From Natrinema pallidum DSM 3751 (GTDB lineage Archaea > Halobacteriota > Halobacteria > Halobacteriales > Natrialbaceae), in NCBI RefSeq assembly GCF_000337615.1, contig NZ_AOII01000091.1, positions 1 to 64,000 on the forward strand: a DNA stretch of 64,000 nt. Direction: 5' to 3'. The number at the start of each line of letters is the position of its first letter. Positions within the stretch are counted from its first letter, which is position 1. Shown here in pieces: positions 18,392 through 27,689 of this stretch. Below the pieces are notes generated by a model. That model did not search any database, was not told the origin of the DNA, and saw only the letters and a list, made by a program, of their open reading frames with translations. A program made the position numbers and the translations under genes.

Positions 18392-18769
18392 AGCAGGCGA
18401 CGGCCGCCACCGACTTCTCCGAGAGGACCGCCGGCCGCTCGGAGTTCGGCGACGGCGACCGCAGGGACCGTCGCGACCCGGTCTCGCGTGACGAACCCGT
18501 AGCACGGCGGCGGGCTTAGATGAGCATCGGAGGCCCGATCACGCGGCCGACCGACGGCAAACCGTCCCCTCTGTGGTCGCGTTAGTCCCGGAAACTCCGA
18601 CCCGGTTCTCGTGCCCACACGCTCGGTGATGAACGACCGAGTTCACATGTTCATACTTCATATCTAATAAACGCCAAATCTGACACCATTTAGTGCTTTA
18701 TTTCCAAAATAAATCCGCAGATGGTTCGATAACGCTTTACTAATTTCAGGGCTTGCTGACTGTCGTTCC
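18392..18769. promoter_or_regulatory. Spacer between the tandem subtilases, with promoter of copy 2
   Basis: About 250 bases of GC-rich non-coding DNA are followed by an AT-rich stretch (18650-18755). A TATA-like TTTACTAATTT at 18736-18746 lies about 30 nt before ATG 18770. The promoter design matches that of copy 1, suggesting the promoter was duplicated or selected with the gene. I see no other gene. Confidence 0.45.
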
Positions 18770-20383
18770 ATGACACAGAACGATCCCCCGGACGACCCCG
18801 CTCACGCGTACGATCGCCGCTCGGTCCTGACCGGTGCCGGTTCGATCGTCATCGGCGGCGTAATCGGCTCGAGCGGCGTCGCGACCGCGACTCCGAACCG
18901 CGAACCGGGGCCGAAGAGCGACGAACTCATTCTGGGGATTTCGCCGTCAGCCACGGACGTGGCCGGTGAGGCCCGTGCTGCCGTCCCCGGCAGTGCCGAT
19001 GTCGTCCACGCGAACGAGTCGATCCACTACGCCGTCGTTTCGTTTCCATCGGACGCGCCCGCGAACGCTCGCGAGGACGTCATCGACGCCGTCACTCGCT
19101 CCCCCGCGGTCGAGTACGCGGAACCGAACGTGACGGTCGCGTCGCTGCTCGAACCGAACGATCCCTACTACGACTTTCAGCACGCCCCCCAACAGATCGG
19201 CTGCGAGACGGCCTGGGAGACGACCCGCGGCAGCGAGGACGTCGTTATCGCCGTCGTCGATCAGGGGATTCAGTACGATCATCCCGCGCTCGAGGCGGCG
19301 ATCGACGACCGGATCGGGACGGATCTCCTCGACGCTGATGATGATCCGTATCCCGCCAACGAGGCGAACCACGGCACGCACGTCGGCGGGATCGCGGCTG
19401 GCAGATCGGACGACGGCATCGGCCACGCCGGTATCAGCGACTGCTCGCTGCTCTCGGTCCGTGCGCTCGACGAAAACGGGGTTGGATCGCTCTCCGATAT
19501 CGCCGACGCGATTCAGTGGTCCGCCGATCAGGGTGCCGATATCGTCAACCTCTCACTGGGGGTCGACGGCTCCTACGACACGCTGACTGCGGCCTGCGAG
19601 TACGCGGCCGACCACGGCGTCCTGTTGGTCGCAGCGGCCGGCAACGACGGGAGCGATCGCGTCTATTCGCCGGCCGCGGCGGACAGCGTCGTCGCCGTCT
19701 CGGCCGTCGACAGCGACGATTCGCTCGCCTCGTTTTCGAACACCGGACCGGCGATCGAACTCGCCGCCCCGGGCAGTCGGCTCGTCTCGAGCGTGACCGG
19801 CGACGAGTACGCGCGAATGTCGGGCACGTCGATGGCAGCGCCGGTCGTCGCCGGCGTCGCCGGCCTCGTACTCTCCGCCTATCCGGACCTCTCGCGGACG
19901 GAACTCCGCGAGCATCTTCGGGCGACCGCAGCCGATCTCGGCCTCCGTGAGACCCAACAGGGGTACGGCCGCGTCGATGCGGCTGCAGCGGTCGAGACCG
20001 ATCCGTTCCCGGACGGGGACGACCCCGACGAGGAGGAACCCGGGGAGTGTGGCGACGAGACGATCACCGCGAGCGCGAGCGGCTCCCTCGATGGCAGCGG
20101 CTGGTGGGGCGAGAGCGACCGCTACAGCTACCCGTTGAACGCCGCCACCCCCTGTTCGGCGACGGTCACGCTCGAGGGGCCTGCCGACACTGATTTCGAT
20201 CTCTACGTGACCACGGACGGCAGCAAACCCACCAGATGGGATCACGACGCGTCGTCCGCGGACGCGGGCACGAACGAATCGATCACGGTCCCGCTCGAGG
20301 GCGACGAGGAGATCCGACTCCAGGTACACGCGGTCAACGGGAGCGGCGAGTACACGCTCCGACTCGAGGAGCGCGGTCGATAA
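18770..20383 (+). CDS. Halolysin-like S8 subtilase, Tat-secreted (copy 2)
   Basis: A 537-residue paralogue of the gene upstream with the same architecture: Tat signal (YDRRSVLTGAGSIV), I9-like propeptide (about 48-125), S8 domain with Asp164, His201, Asn292 and Ser354 (GTSMAAPVVAG), an acidic Pro linker (DGDDPDEEEPGECGD) and a C-terminal PPC-like beta-sandwich. Both copies keep REPGPKxDELI right after the signal and the same pair of Cys in the C-terminal domain. Base composition and codon use are more GC-rich than copy 1. A tandem duplication followed by divergence is the simple explanation. It is convergent with the aldehyde dehydrogenase. Confidence 0.94.
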   Translation: MTQNDPPDDPAHAYDRRSVLTGAGSIVIGGVIGSSGVATATPNREPGPKSDELILGISPSATDVAGEARAAVPGSADVVHANESIHYAVVSFPSDAPANAREDVIDAVTRSPAVEYAEPNVTVASLLEPNDPYYDFQHAPQQIGCETAWETTRGSEDVVIAVVDQGIQYDHPALEAAIDDRIGTDLLDADDDPYPANEANHGTHVGGIAAGRSDDGIGHAGISDCSLLSVRALDENGVGSLSDIADAIQWSADQGADIVNLSLGVDGSYDTLTAACEYAADHGVLLVAAAGNDGSDRVYSPAAADSVVAVSAVDSDDSLASFSNTGPAIELAAPGSRLVSSVTGDEYARMSGTSMAAPVVAGVAGLVLSAYPDLSRTELREHLRATAADLGLRETQQGYGRVDAAAAVETDPFPDGDDPDEEEPGECGDETITASASGSLDGSGWWGESDRYSYPLNAATPCSATVTLEGPADTDFDLYVTTDGSKPTRWDHDASSADAGTNESITVPLEGDEEIRLQVHAVNGSGEYTLRLEERGR

Positions 20384-20457
20384 AGCGGTGAAATCGGGCC
20401 AGCGACGGCGGCGAACCGACGACTTGGACGGAACATGACGTCCTGGGTTCGGTAGCG

Positions 20458-21939
20458 CTATTCGAAGACGAAGTAATCGCGTTCCTCGTCCTGGACGGAG
20501 ATCCACTTGGGCTCGGTGAGTTCGCGAGTGATCCACTCGCCGTGGTAGCGGCCGAGGCCGGACTGCTTGATGCCGCCGAAGGGCGCGTTGTGGTCCTCAT
20601 TGATCGGCTGGTCGTTGATATGGACCATCCCCGCCTCGACCCGATCGGCGAGGTCGCGGGCGCGCTCGGCGTCCTCGCAGAAGACCGACGCCGAGAGACC
20701 GTACTCGGTGTCGTTCGCCAACTCGATCGCTTCCTCGTCGTCCGAGAACGGGATCACGGGTGCGACGGGGCCGAAGTGTTCGTTACACGCCGTCGGCATG
20801 TCGTTGGTACAGTCCGAGAGGACCGTCGGCTCGACGAACAGGCCGTCGGCCTCGCCACCCGTCTCGAGGGTGGCACCCGCCTCGAGCGAGCCCTCGATGA
20901 AGTCGACCAGGTCGTCGCGCTGGGTTTCGTTCTGGACGGGGCCGAACGTGACGTCGTCGTTCTCGGAGGGGTCGCCGATGGTGAGCGATTCGGCGTGCTC
21001 GACCAGCAGGTCGACGTACTCGTCGTAGAGATCCTCGTGGACCAGATGGCGGTTGATCGAGATACAGACCTGCCCCTGGTGGAAGAAGGAGCCGAACGCG
21101 CCGGCGCGGGCGGCCTTCTCGAGGTCGGCCTCGTCGGTGACGATAAACGGGGCGTTGCCGCCGAGTTCGAGGGCGGGCAAGGCGAGACTCTCGCCGGCCT
21201 GCTCGGCGACGCCCTTGCCGACGGCCGTCGAACCGGTAAACGAGACGACTCGCGGCGTCGGGTGGCCGGCGATTCGATCGCCGATATCGGAGCCGCGGCC
21301 GGTAACGACGTTGAGGACGCCGTCGGGGATGCCGGCCGCCTCGCACAGCTTCGCGATGAGCAGCCCGCCCGTGATCGGCGTGTCCGTCGCCGGCTTCAGA
21401 ACGACCGTGTTGCCCAGTGCGATTGCGGGCGCGACCGCACGCATGGTGAGATGGAGCGGGAAGTTCCACGGCGAGATGACGCCCACGACGCCGACCGGTT
21501 CGTGGACGATGTGGTTGTCCTTCCCCTCGACCGACGGGGAGGGCCGGACCTCCTCTTCGGGTGGCTCGAGTTCGAGCGCCATCTCCACGTCGCCGGTCGT
21601 GGTCGCGAACTCGCCCATGGCCCGGTAGCCCGGGGTGCCGGCCTCCGTCGCAAGCAGTCCGGTGATCTCCTCGACGTGCGCGTTCAGTTCGTCCAGCAGG
21701 TTTTGAACGATCTCGTTGCGCTCCTCCCGCGGCGTCGCCGCCCAGTCGGACTGGGCTGCCTCGGCCGCCTCGTAGGCGGCGTCGACATCGGCTTCCGTCC
21801 CCGCGGGGACCTCGGTAAACACGTCCTGTTTCGCCGGGTTTTCGACGGGGATCGTTTCGCCGCTCGCTGCGTCCCGCCAGTCGCCGTCGACGTATATCTG
21901 ATCCCAGTCGGCCTGTGGGTCGAGTGCTGGCGTGCTCAT
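20458..21939 (-). CDS. Aldehyde dehydrogenase family protein (benzaldehyde/vanillin type)
   Basis: A 493-residue NAD(P)-dependent aldehyde dehydrogenase. SPWNFPLHL near 156-164, GSTAVGKG near 236-243, general base Glu258 (LELGGNAP) and catalytic Cys292 (HQGQVCISINR) are all in place, as is PFGGIKQSGLGRYHG at the C terminus. The VCISINR context and RAMGE region are characteristic of the benzaldehyde or vanillin dehydrogenase branch rather than the betaine type at 2-3.5 kb, so the two are not recent duplicates. Substrate is not determined. It is divergent from gcvT. Confidence 0.92.
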   Translation of the reverse strand: MSTPALDPQADWDQIYVDGDWRDAASGETIPVENPAKQDVFTEVPAGTEADVDAAYEAAEAAQSDWAATPREERNEIVQNLLDELNAHVEEITGLLATEAGTPGYRAMGEFATTTGDVEMALELEPPEEEVRPSPSVEGKDNHIVHEPVGVVGVISPWNFPLHLTMRAVAPAIALGNTVVLKPATDTPITGGLLIAKLCEAAGIPDGVLNVVTGRGSDIGDRIAGHPTPRVVSFTGSTAVGKGVAEQAGESLALPALELGGNAPFIVTDEADLEKAARAGAFGSFFHQGQVCISINRHLVHEDLYDEYVDLLVEHAESLTIGDPSENDDVTFGPVQNETQRDDLVDFIEGSLEAGATLETGGEADGLFVEPTVLSDCTNDMPTACNEHFGPVAPVIPFSDDEEAIELANDTEYGLSASVFCEDAERARDLADRVEAGMVHINDQPINEDHNAPFGGIKQSGLGRYHGEWITRELTEPKWISVQDEERDYFVFE

Positions 21940-22141
21940 GCATCGATTCGTAGGTCACTTCCGGCCATATGTTTTCGGCAACCGGAGACGATAGGTCGAG
22001 CAGTTGTAACTGGAATCGGTTATCGAGTGGCCACGAAGGAGGGGCAGCCGTCGAACCTGCCGACTCGGCGGGGAGGGCAGGGGCCGTCGTCGCGGCCAGC
22101 CGACGAAAAGACATTACTACACCGCGGGAGATGTCTCGACC

Positions 22142-23278
22142 ATGCCGCTTCAGACGCCGCCGTTACGTGGGATTCACGACGAACGTGGAGCGAAGTTCAC
22201 GGAGTTTGGCGGCTGGGACATGCCGGTCGAGTTCGATTCCATTCAGACGGAACACGCGGCCGTCCGGGAGGACGTCGGGATCTTCGACGTTTCGCATATG
22301 GGTCAAATTCACGTGACCGGCCCGGACGCGACCGAGTTGATGCAACGGCTGACGTCGAACGACGTCTCCCGGCTCGAGGTCGGCGACTCCCAGTACGCCG
22401 CGATCACCGACGATGACGGGATCGTCATCGACGATACCGTCGTCTATCGGCTGCCCGACGAGGGCGAGACGCCACAGGAGTCCCACGGAGACGGCGACGC
22501 CGACGGGGAGCCGACCTATCTGTTCGTCCCCAACGCCGGCACCGACGAGGCGACCCACGAACGGTGGCTCAGCTACCGCAACGAGTGGGACCTGGAGGCG
22601 ACCGTCGACAACCGGACCGACGAATACGCGATGTTCGCCGTCCAAGGGCCGAACGCGGTCGATCTAGTGGCGAGCGTCACCGCGGACCCCGTCGACGACC
22701 TCGAGCGGTTCGAGGCCCGGTACGCGACGATCGACGGCGTCGACTGCTGGACCGCCCGGACGGGCTACACCGGCGAGGACGGTTTCGAACTGATCGTCCC
22801 CTGGGCGGACGCCGCGGAGATCTGGACGGCACTCGACTGCCAACCCTGCGGCCTCGGCGCGCGGGACACGCTCCGCATCGAGGCCGGCCTGCTGCTCGCC
22901 GGACAGGATTTCGATCCCGAGGACAACCCGCGGACGCCCTACGAAGCCGGCATCGGCTTCACCGTCGCGCTCGAGACCGAATTCGTGGGCCGGGACGCCT
23001 TGGCGGCGGTCGACGCGGCGGGCGTCGACGAGCGACTCGTCGGCTTCCAGCTGATCGACCGCGGCGTTCCCAGACACGGCTACGACATTACGACGACCGA
23101 GAGCCGAGTGATCGGCACCGTCACCAGCGGGACGATGAGTCCGACCCTCGAGAAGCCGATCGGCCTCGGCTACGTGCCGGTCGAGTACGCGGAGCCGGGG
23201 ACCACGCTGCAGGTCGTCGTCCGCGGGCAATCGAAGAAAGCAAGAGTCGAAACCACACCCTTCATCGATACAGTATAA
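22142..23278 (+). CDS. gcvT: Aminomethyltransferase (glycine cleavage T protein)
   Basis: A 378-residue tetrahydrofolate-dependent enzyme that takes aminomethyl from lipoyl-GcvH, releasing ammonia and methylene-THF. The N terminus ([18 protein letters not shown]), the substrate loop near 40-55 ([15 protein letters not shown]) and the catalytic Asp region LTSNDVSRL are family hallmarks. The C-terminal barrel ends in [20 protein letters not shown]. An acidic insert near 118-124 (HGDGDAD) is a haloarchaeal feature. The stop TAA overlaps the gcvH ATG by one base (TAATG), so the two are one operon. The P-protein subunits are at 3.7-6.6 kb on the other strand. Confidence 0.96.
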   Translation: MPLQTPPLRGIHDERGAKFTEFGGWDMPVEFDSIQTEHAAVREDVGIFDVSHMGQIHVTGPDATELMQRLTSNDVSRLEVGDSQYAAITDDDGIVIDDTVVYRLPDEGETPQESHGDGDADGEPTYLFVPNAGTDEATHERWLSYRNEWDLEATVDNRTDEYAMFAVQGPNAVDLVASVTADPVDDLERFEARYATIDGVDCWTARTGYTGEDGFELIVPWADAAEIWTALDCQPCGLGARDTLRIEAGLLLAGQDFDPEDNPRTPYEAGIGFTVALETEFVGRDALAAVDAAGVDERLVGFQLIDRGVPRHGYDITTTESRVIGTVTSGTMSPTLEKPIGLGYVPVEYAEPGTTLQVVVRGQSKKARVETTPFIDTV

Positions 23279-23661
23279 TGAGCTTCGACGTTCCCGACGA
23301 GAGACGGTATCTGGAATCGCACGAGTGGGCACTCGAGACCGACGGCGTCGTCCGCGTGGGCATCTCCGACTTCGCACAGGACGAACTCGGCGACGTGGTC
23401 TTCGTCGAACTCCCCGACGAGGGCGACGACCTCGAGCAAGAGACGGAGTTCGGCGTCGTGGAATCGATCAAAGCCGTGTCCGATCTCTACGCACCCGTCG
23501 GCGGCGAAGTCGTCGCGATCAACGACGACCTGTTCGACGCCCCCGAACTCGTCAACGAGGACCCCTTCGGCGAGGGCTGGATGCTCGAGATCGAGGCCGA
23601 CGATCCCGACGAACTCGAGGCGTTGCTGACCGCCGAGGAGTACGAAGACCAGATCGCCTGA
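23278..23661 (+). CDS. gcvH: Glycine cleavage H protein (lipoyl carrier)
   Basis: A 127-residue lipoyl protein, usual length. Lys65 in [15 protein letters not shown] is the lipoylation site. It shuttles the aminomethyl group between GcvPA/PB and GcvT and the electrons to dihydrolipoyl dehydrogenase. The ATG shares its A with the gcvT stop codon, so coupled translation is likely. No lipoate ligase or synthase is in the window. The disulfide oxidoreductase at 58 kb is a possible but unproven L protein. Confidence 0.97.
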   Translation: MSFDVPDERRYLESHEWALETDGVVRVGISDFAQDELGDVVFVELPDEGDDLEQETEFGVVESIKAVSDLYAPVGGEVVAINDDLFDAPELVNEDPFGEGWMLEIEADDPDELEALLTAEEYEDQIA

Positions 23662-23823
23662 GCCGCAGTCCCGTCTTCGGTTTCGGTGAGGCCGTCGTTT
23701 CGGGAGCGACTGCACCGTCGGTTTTCCGGAGTGCCGGCCGTCCGAGACGGCGGCCCTCGTCCGTCGAACCGCTCGCGGACTCGCCCGAAACGGTTAGGAA
23801 CGTACACACGTCAGCAGACGGTA

Positions 23824-24882
23824 ATGGCTTCCCTCGCAGCGTCGTCGACCGGCCCGGCCACCGCAGCCGCGATTTCCGGTCTCGACCTGGTCGTCTTGCT
23901 GGGACTCCTGCACGTCTGGGGTCTCGTTGTCGGGATAGACGCCGCCAACGACGACGTACTGTCGGGACTCGACTGGACCAGACACCGACTCCACGTCGGC
24001 ACGCGATTGTACGCACTCCTCATGCTCGGTGCGACGGTCGTCATCTGGCTGCCGTTTGCCGTCGGCTCGTACCCGTTCTTCGGAACCGGTCCCGTCGGCG
24101 GATCGCGGCGCGTCATCGTCCCCATCGCCGTCGGTGGCCTGCTGGTGGGCAGCGGGTGGTACTTCGTCGGCGGGCTGCTCACGACGCTTCGCTCCTATGT
24201 CACCCTTCGGCGGGCGACTGTCACCGATGCCGGTGCCGTCGAGGGCGGACTCGTCGCCGTCTCCGGGCGCGTCACTCCGCTCCGAGAGCCGCTCGAGGCA
24301 CCCCTCACGGGCTGTGACGCGGTCTGGTATCAACTCACGGCGACGACGCTCCGCTCGGAGGATGCCGAGGACCGGGCCGACGGCGCTGCCGACTCACTGC
24401 TTCGGAGCGTCCTGACCTACTCGACCGATCCGCCCCGTCTGCTCGCGGATCGGCGGCTCCCGTTCGCCATCGAAACCGAGGCCGGTCGGGTCGTCGTCGA
24501 TCCCGCGGCGGCGGCGTGCCGACTCGAGCGGCGGGCGTCGAAACGGATCGCCGCCGAGGAGTGCCCGCCGGAACCGCTCGCGAGTCGGCTCCGAGAGGCG
24601 GCCGACTTCGAGACCAGTGACAATGATCGGTGCTACCACGAGGCGGTCCTCGCGGTCGGCGAGACGGCAACCGTGCTGGGCGTCGCCGACGCCACGGACG
24701 GCAGGGAGTCGATCGCAGCGACCGACGACTGGCACACCGACTTCATCGTCGCGCCCGGTGGCACCCACGAAGTCGCTCGAGCCCTGCGGGAGACGATCGG
24801 TGGCTGTGCCCTCGCCGCGGCCGTCTTGATCGGCAGCGGGACCGCTCTCCTGTGGTGGCTCGCCGGACACGGCTTCCCGTGA
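23824..24882 (+). CDS. Membrane protein with GIDE-like (E3 ligase-type) domain
   Basis: A 352-residue protein with three N-terminal helices (about 15-36, 58-80 and 98-120), a soluble region (about 130-310) and one C-terminal helix (about 325-346). The soluble part, VAVSGRVTPLREPLEAPLTG then CDAVWYQL, resembles the GIDE domain of prokaryotic relatives of the mitochondrial ligase MULAN, including the conserved Cys-x4-Tyr. No RING finger is visible, so ligase activity should not be assumed. The frame is open upstream; ATG 23824 gives a short hydrophobic leader. It lies about 160 bp after gcvH, so it may be read from the same promoter but shows no functional link. Confidence 0.6.
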   Translation: MASLAASSTGPATAAAISGLDLVVLLGLLHVWGLVVGIDAANDDVLSGLDWTRHRLHVGTRLYALLMLGATVVIWLPFAVGSYPFFGTGPVGGSRRVIVPIAVGGLLVGSGWYFVGGLLTTLRSYVTLRRATVTDAGAVEGGLVAVSGRVTPLREPLEAPLTGCDAVWYQLTATTLRSEDAEDRADGAADSLLRSVLTYSTDPPRLLADRRLPFAIETEAGRVVVDPAAAACRLERRASKRIAAEECPPEPLASRLREAADFETSDNDRCYHEAVLAVGETATVLGVADATDGRESIAATDDWHTDFIVAPGGTHEVARALRETIGGCALAAAVLIGSGTALLWWLAGHGFP

Positions 24883-25015
24883 ACTCGTCGAAACAACTGA
24901 AACCGGAGCAGCAGGCGGTCGGAATACTCGCCGTGAGCGGCAGCCGAACCGGCCGCCGAGCCGTCCGACCGGAACCGGTCACCGATCGCATCCCGGAAAA
25001 CGACCCGCTCGGGAG

Positions 25016-25726
25016 TTAGTCGAGCGTCATGAGGTGCTCGAGTACGTCGTCGAGCGGGGCCGAGGTGACCGCCAGCGAGTAGCCGTCGATGCGCGCGAGT
25101 TCCCTCGCGTGGTCCCAGAGGTCCTCCTCTTCGAGTCCGTGAAGGATCACGGCGTTCGGCGTCGGGTTGACGACCCGCAGCGCGATGCCGACGCCCTCAC
25201 CCTGCGTGACGTTGGTGAACACGAGGACGCGGTTCGTACTCTGCCCGTAGAGGCGAAAGAACTCCTCGCTCGAGAGGCGGGTGATCGCCTCGATGCTGTC
25301 GATGACGGTGTGGCCGCTGACCTGCTCGGTACCGCTCGAGGCCACTTCAGTCGCCTCGAGATCGTCGTACAGTCGCGTGAGGGGAAGCGAGGTGGCGTAC
25401 TCCCGGAGGTCATAGACGACGTCGCTCTCGAAGCCAGCCGAGAGGACGCGGCCGTACTGTCGGATGCGCTCACCGCCGCGGCGTTCGTCGATCGCGAGCA
25501 TTCCCTCGACGAGTCGCCCGACGACGCCGATACCGGGGCTCTCCCGGCGGCCGCTCTCGTAGTCGGAGATGACCGACGACGAGACGTCGAGTTCGGCCGC
25601 GAGATCGGTCTGTGAGACGTCGAAGTCGGTCCGCCACTTCCGAAGCGTCGCACCGGGATCCTCACTCAGGGTGATCTCCCCGGCGATTTTCTCCGCGAGT
25701 TCCCGTTTCGGTCCGCGTCCGCTCAT
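25016..25726 (-). CDS. XRE-type HTH transcriptional regulator with C-terminal ligand/effector domain
   Basis: A 236-residue protein. An N-terminal Cro/C1-type helix-turn-helix spans about 28-75 (FDVSQTDLAAELDVSSSVIS followed by DYESGRRESPG). A longer alpha/beta domain (about 95-236) contains RLSSEEFFRLYGQSTNRVLVF-like text (quoted in part: RLYGQSTNRVLVF). This domain pairing is conserved in archaea as a putative regulator family, whose targets and ligand are unknown. It is transcribed divergently from the membrane protein at 25.85 kb, which it could control. Confidence 0.82.
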   Translation of the reverse strand: MSGRGPKRELAEKIAGEITLSEDPGATLRKWRTDFDVSQTDLAAELDVSSSVISDYESGRRESPGIGVVGRLVEGMLAIDERRGGERIRQYGRVLSAGFESDVVYDLREYATSLPLTRLYDDLEATEVASSGTEQVSGHTVIDSIEAITRLSSEEFFRLYGQSTNRVLVFTNVTQGEGVGIALRVVNPTPNAVILHGLEEEDLWDHARELARIDGYSLAVTSAPLDDVLEHLMTLD

Positions 25727-25854
25727 ACTCGACCGTCTCCCGGTCGATGCAAGTAGCTACCGGAGACCGACCGCTCGTCAGGACCGAGAGTCGACGATCG
25801 GTTCCGACTCGAGCGGCCCAACAGTCAAGCCCCCGCGGTTCGAGTCCGCGGAAC

Positions 25855-26499
25855 GTGCCATCGACCGTCGTCCACGTCGCGTTCGCAGGCTTGCTCGGGG
25901 TCGCGCTGCTCGGCGACGAATTCGATACCCGCGCGATCGTGCTCGTGATGGGCTGTGCCGCCGTCATCGATCTCGATACGCTGATCGGCATCGTCGTCCC
26001 GGGGACACATCGCGCGGCGTTGCACAACGTCTGGATCGTTCTCGTCCCCGCCGCCGCGTTGCTGTGGGACGGGACGATCCGCGCGGAATCGACGCTCCGG
26101 GACCGGTGGGGGAGCTACGGCCACCGCGTCGCGTGGGCCAGTTTGGCCGGGGTGTTCGTCGCACACGTCCTGTTCGACGCGTTCTTCAACGGCGTCAACC
26201 TCTTCTGGCCGCTCCACGACCGGTTCTACGACCTCTCGGGCGAACTCCTCGTCACGGATCAACGCGGCCTCGTCCAGACGTTCGTCGAACTCGACGCCGG
26301 AAGCCTGGCCGAGTCGACGGCTCGCGGGACCACCGAGAACACCCACTACAGAACCGGGTTCGATCCCACTCGAGACGAGCCGGCGACTGCCGTCGAGCGG
26401 ATCTTCCCCATCGCGGCGACCGGTGAACGATTCGTGCTCACCGTCGCCGGACTCGGAACGGTACTCGTTCGACTCGTCGAGGGACGGCGGGCCGACTGA
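25855..26499 (+). CDS. YdjM/DUF457-type membrane-bound metal-dependent hydrolase-like protein
   Basis: A 214-residue protein whose start VPSTVVHVAFAG, DLDTLIG, AALHNVW and HVLFDAFFNGVNLFWPL keep the spaced His and Asp residues of the YdjM/DUF457 family, believed to be a membrane phospholipase-like fold. Helices lie near 8-24, 30-46, 55-75 and 92-110. The last 100 residues form a soluble tail ending in a hydrophobic helix. The frame is open to 25747. I chose GTG 25855 because the family starts right at PSTVVH. It is divergent from the HTH regulator. Confidence 0.75.
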   Translation: MPSTVVHVAFAGLLGVALLGDEFDTRAIVLVMGCAAVIDLDTLIGIVVPGTHRAALHNVWIVLVPAAALLWDGTIRAESTLRDRWGSYGHRVAWASLAGVFVAHVLFDAFFNGVNLFWPLHDRFYDLSGELLVTDQRGLVQTFVELDAGSLAESTARGTTENTHYRTGFDPTRDEPATAVERIFPIAATGERFVLTVAGLGTVLVRLVEGRRAD

Positions 26500-26563
26500 G
26501 AGTGACGGCTCGACCGCAGCCGGCGACTCGACAAGGCCGTTGTCGCGAGTTACAGCGGACCGG

Positions 26564-27325
26564 TCACTTGGATCCCCCCTCGCTCGTGGACGGCGGCGCG
26601 GTCGTCTCGACGCGATCGCGGAGCCACGCCATCGCCGCCGCGACCGTTTCCGGGTCGGTACTCGAGACGCGAATCCGGCCGGGCCGGTTCTCACTGCGCG
26701 GATAGCTGCCGACCGAGACGTCGAAGCGCTCGGTAACCCCCTCGAGCGCCTCGTGTAGCGACCCCTCGGGTGCCGGCGTGTACAGCGTCTCCGCGGTCGA
26801 ATCGCCCTGGAACTCGTCGCCGACCGAGTCGAACATCGCCCGCATCTCGTCGGGGATGCCGGCGAAGACGTAGACGTTCTCGACGAGACAGCCCGGTGCC
26901 CAGCCGTCGGTGACGACGATCGGCGTCGCACCTTCCGGAATCGAGGCCGCGGCGTCGATATCGAGCTGGAGATCGTACTCCTCGACCAGCTCGGGGTTCT
27001 CGTCGCGGAACGCGGCTGCCTTCTCGAGGAGTCGCTCCCGGATCTCGTCGTGGACGACGAACTCGCGTTCCAACCCGTCGGCCACGGCTTCGACGGTCAC
27101 GTCGTCGGGTGTGCCGCCGATGCCGCCGGTAACGATCACCGCGTCGAACGCGTCGCTCCAGCGGTCGACGTAGTCCGCGATGAGTTCGCGGTCGTCCGGG
27201 ATCGTCAGGATTCGCTGGACCGTGCTGCCGCGCTCGGTGAGCCGCTCGGCCAGCCACGATGCGTTCGTGTTGGTCGTCGATCCCGCGAGAATCTCGTCGC
27301 CGACGGTGACGATCGCGACGTTCAT
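26564..27325 (-). CDS. CinA-like molybdopterin-binding domain protein
   Basis: A 253-residue protein of the MoCF_biosynth/CinA-N fold. It opens MNVAIVTVGDEILAGSTTNTN and continues with VIVTGGIGGTPDDVT near 64-78, the conserved GGxGxTPDD loop. It lacks the CinA C-terminal nicotinamide-nucleotide deamidase domain. Archaeal stand-alone members have unclear roles (nucleotide pyrophosphatase-like activity is known in some CinA proteins), so no reaction is assigned. It starts at ATG 27325 and is divergent from the CNNM gene. Confidence 0.85.
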   Translation of the reverse strand: MNVAIVTVGDEILAGSTTNTNASWLAERLTERGSTVQRILTIPDDRELIADYVDRWSDAFDAVIVTGGIGGTPDDVTVEAVADGLEREFVVHDEIRERLLEKAAAFRDENPELVEEYDLQLDIDAAASIPEGATPIVVTDGWAPGCLVENVYVFAGIPDEMRAMFDSVGDEFQGDSTAETLYTPAPEGSLHEALEGVTERFDVSVGSYPRSENRPGRIRVSSTDPETVAAAMAWLRDRVETTAPPSTSEGGSK

Positions 27326-27682
27326 AGCCGGGGTTCGGCAGCCGGCCAGTTATCCGCTCGGGTTCCGGCCGGCGGTCGGTGGGGGATGGGACCGAGGAAC
27401 GATTGCCGGACCTGTCACCGCGCGATCGAACCGCGCTCGCGGCCGTCGGACCCGGTCGCCGTTCGTCGATCGCCAGCGCCACGATTTTGTAAGCCCTGTG
27501 TTAAGTGACCGTATGGAAGTTTTCACCGGCGACGAACGTTTCGCCGTGTCCCCGTCGCCGAACGAGAGCCGCCGCCGGCCCGGTGCTGACCCGGCGGCGG
27601 AGCGAACCGGCGATCGAACCCGATGCGGATTCGATGCGAGCCCGACGACGCGGGAGCCGTTGCGACGACCGGGGTGGGCCCG
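27326..27682. promoter_or_regulatory. Divergent spacer before the CNNM gene
   Basis: The left half is GC-rich with no gene. A TATA-like ATTTTGTAA at 27483-27491 lies about 25 nt before ATG 27513, which starts a 58-codon ORF overlapping the CNNM start. Transcription of the CNNM gene therefore probably begins near 27513, leaving a 170-nt leader, unless the CNNM frame starts at the earlier ATG 27623. Confidence 0.45.
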
Positions 27683-27689
27683 ATGGTAG
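27513..27689 (+). CDS. Short upstream ORF (58 codons) overlapping the CNNM start
   Basis: The ATG at 27513 sits where a leaderless transcript would start. The frame runs 58 codons, rich in Arg, Pro and Asp, and stops at TAG 27687-27689, 7 nt inside the CNNM gene (ATG 27683). No family is recognised. It may be a regulatory leader or a chance frame in GC-rich DNA. Confidence 0.3.
   Translation: MEVFTGDERFAVSPSPNESRRRPGADPAAERTGDRTRCGFDASPTTREPLRRPGWARW

Noticed and set aside
18392-18660. Frames in the spacer between the subtilases
   Set aside because: No motif, no promoter spacing, and Arg-rich shadow-like composition.
20542-22416. A 624-codon plus-strand frame opposite the aldehyde dehydrogenase and running into gcvT
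   Set aside because: It is antisense to two clearly recognised genes, Arg/Val/Asp-rich without motifs, and is a GC-rich shadow frame.
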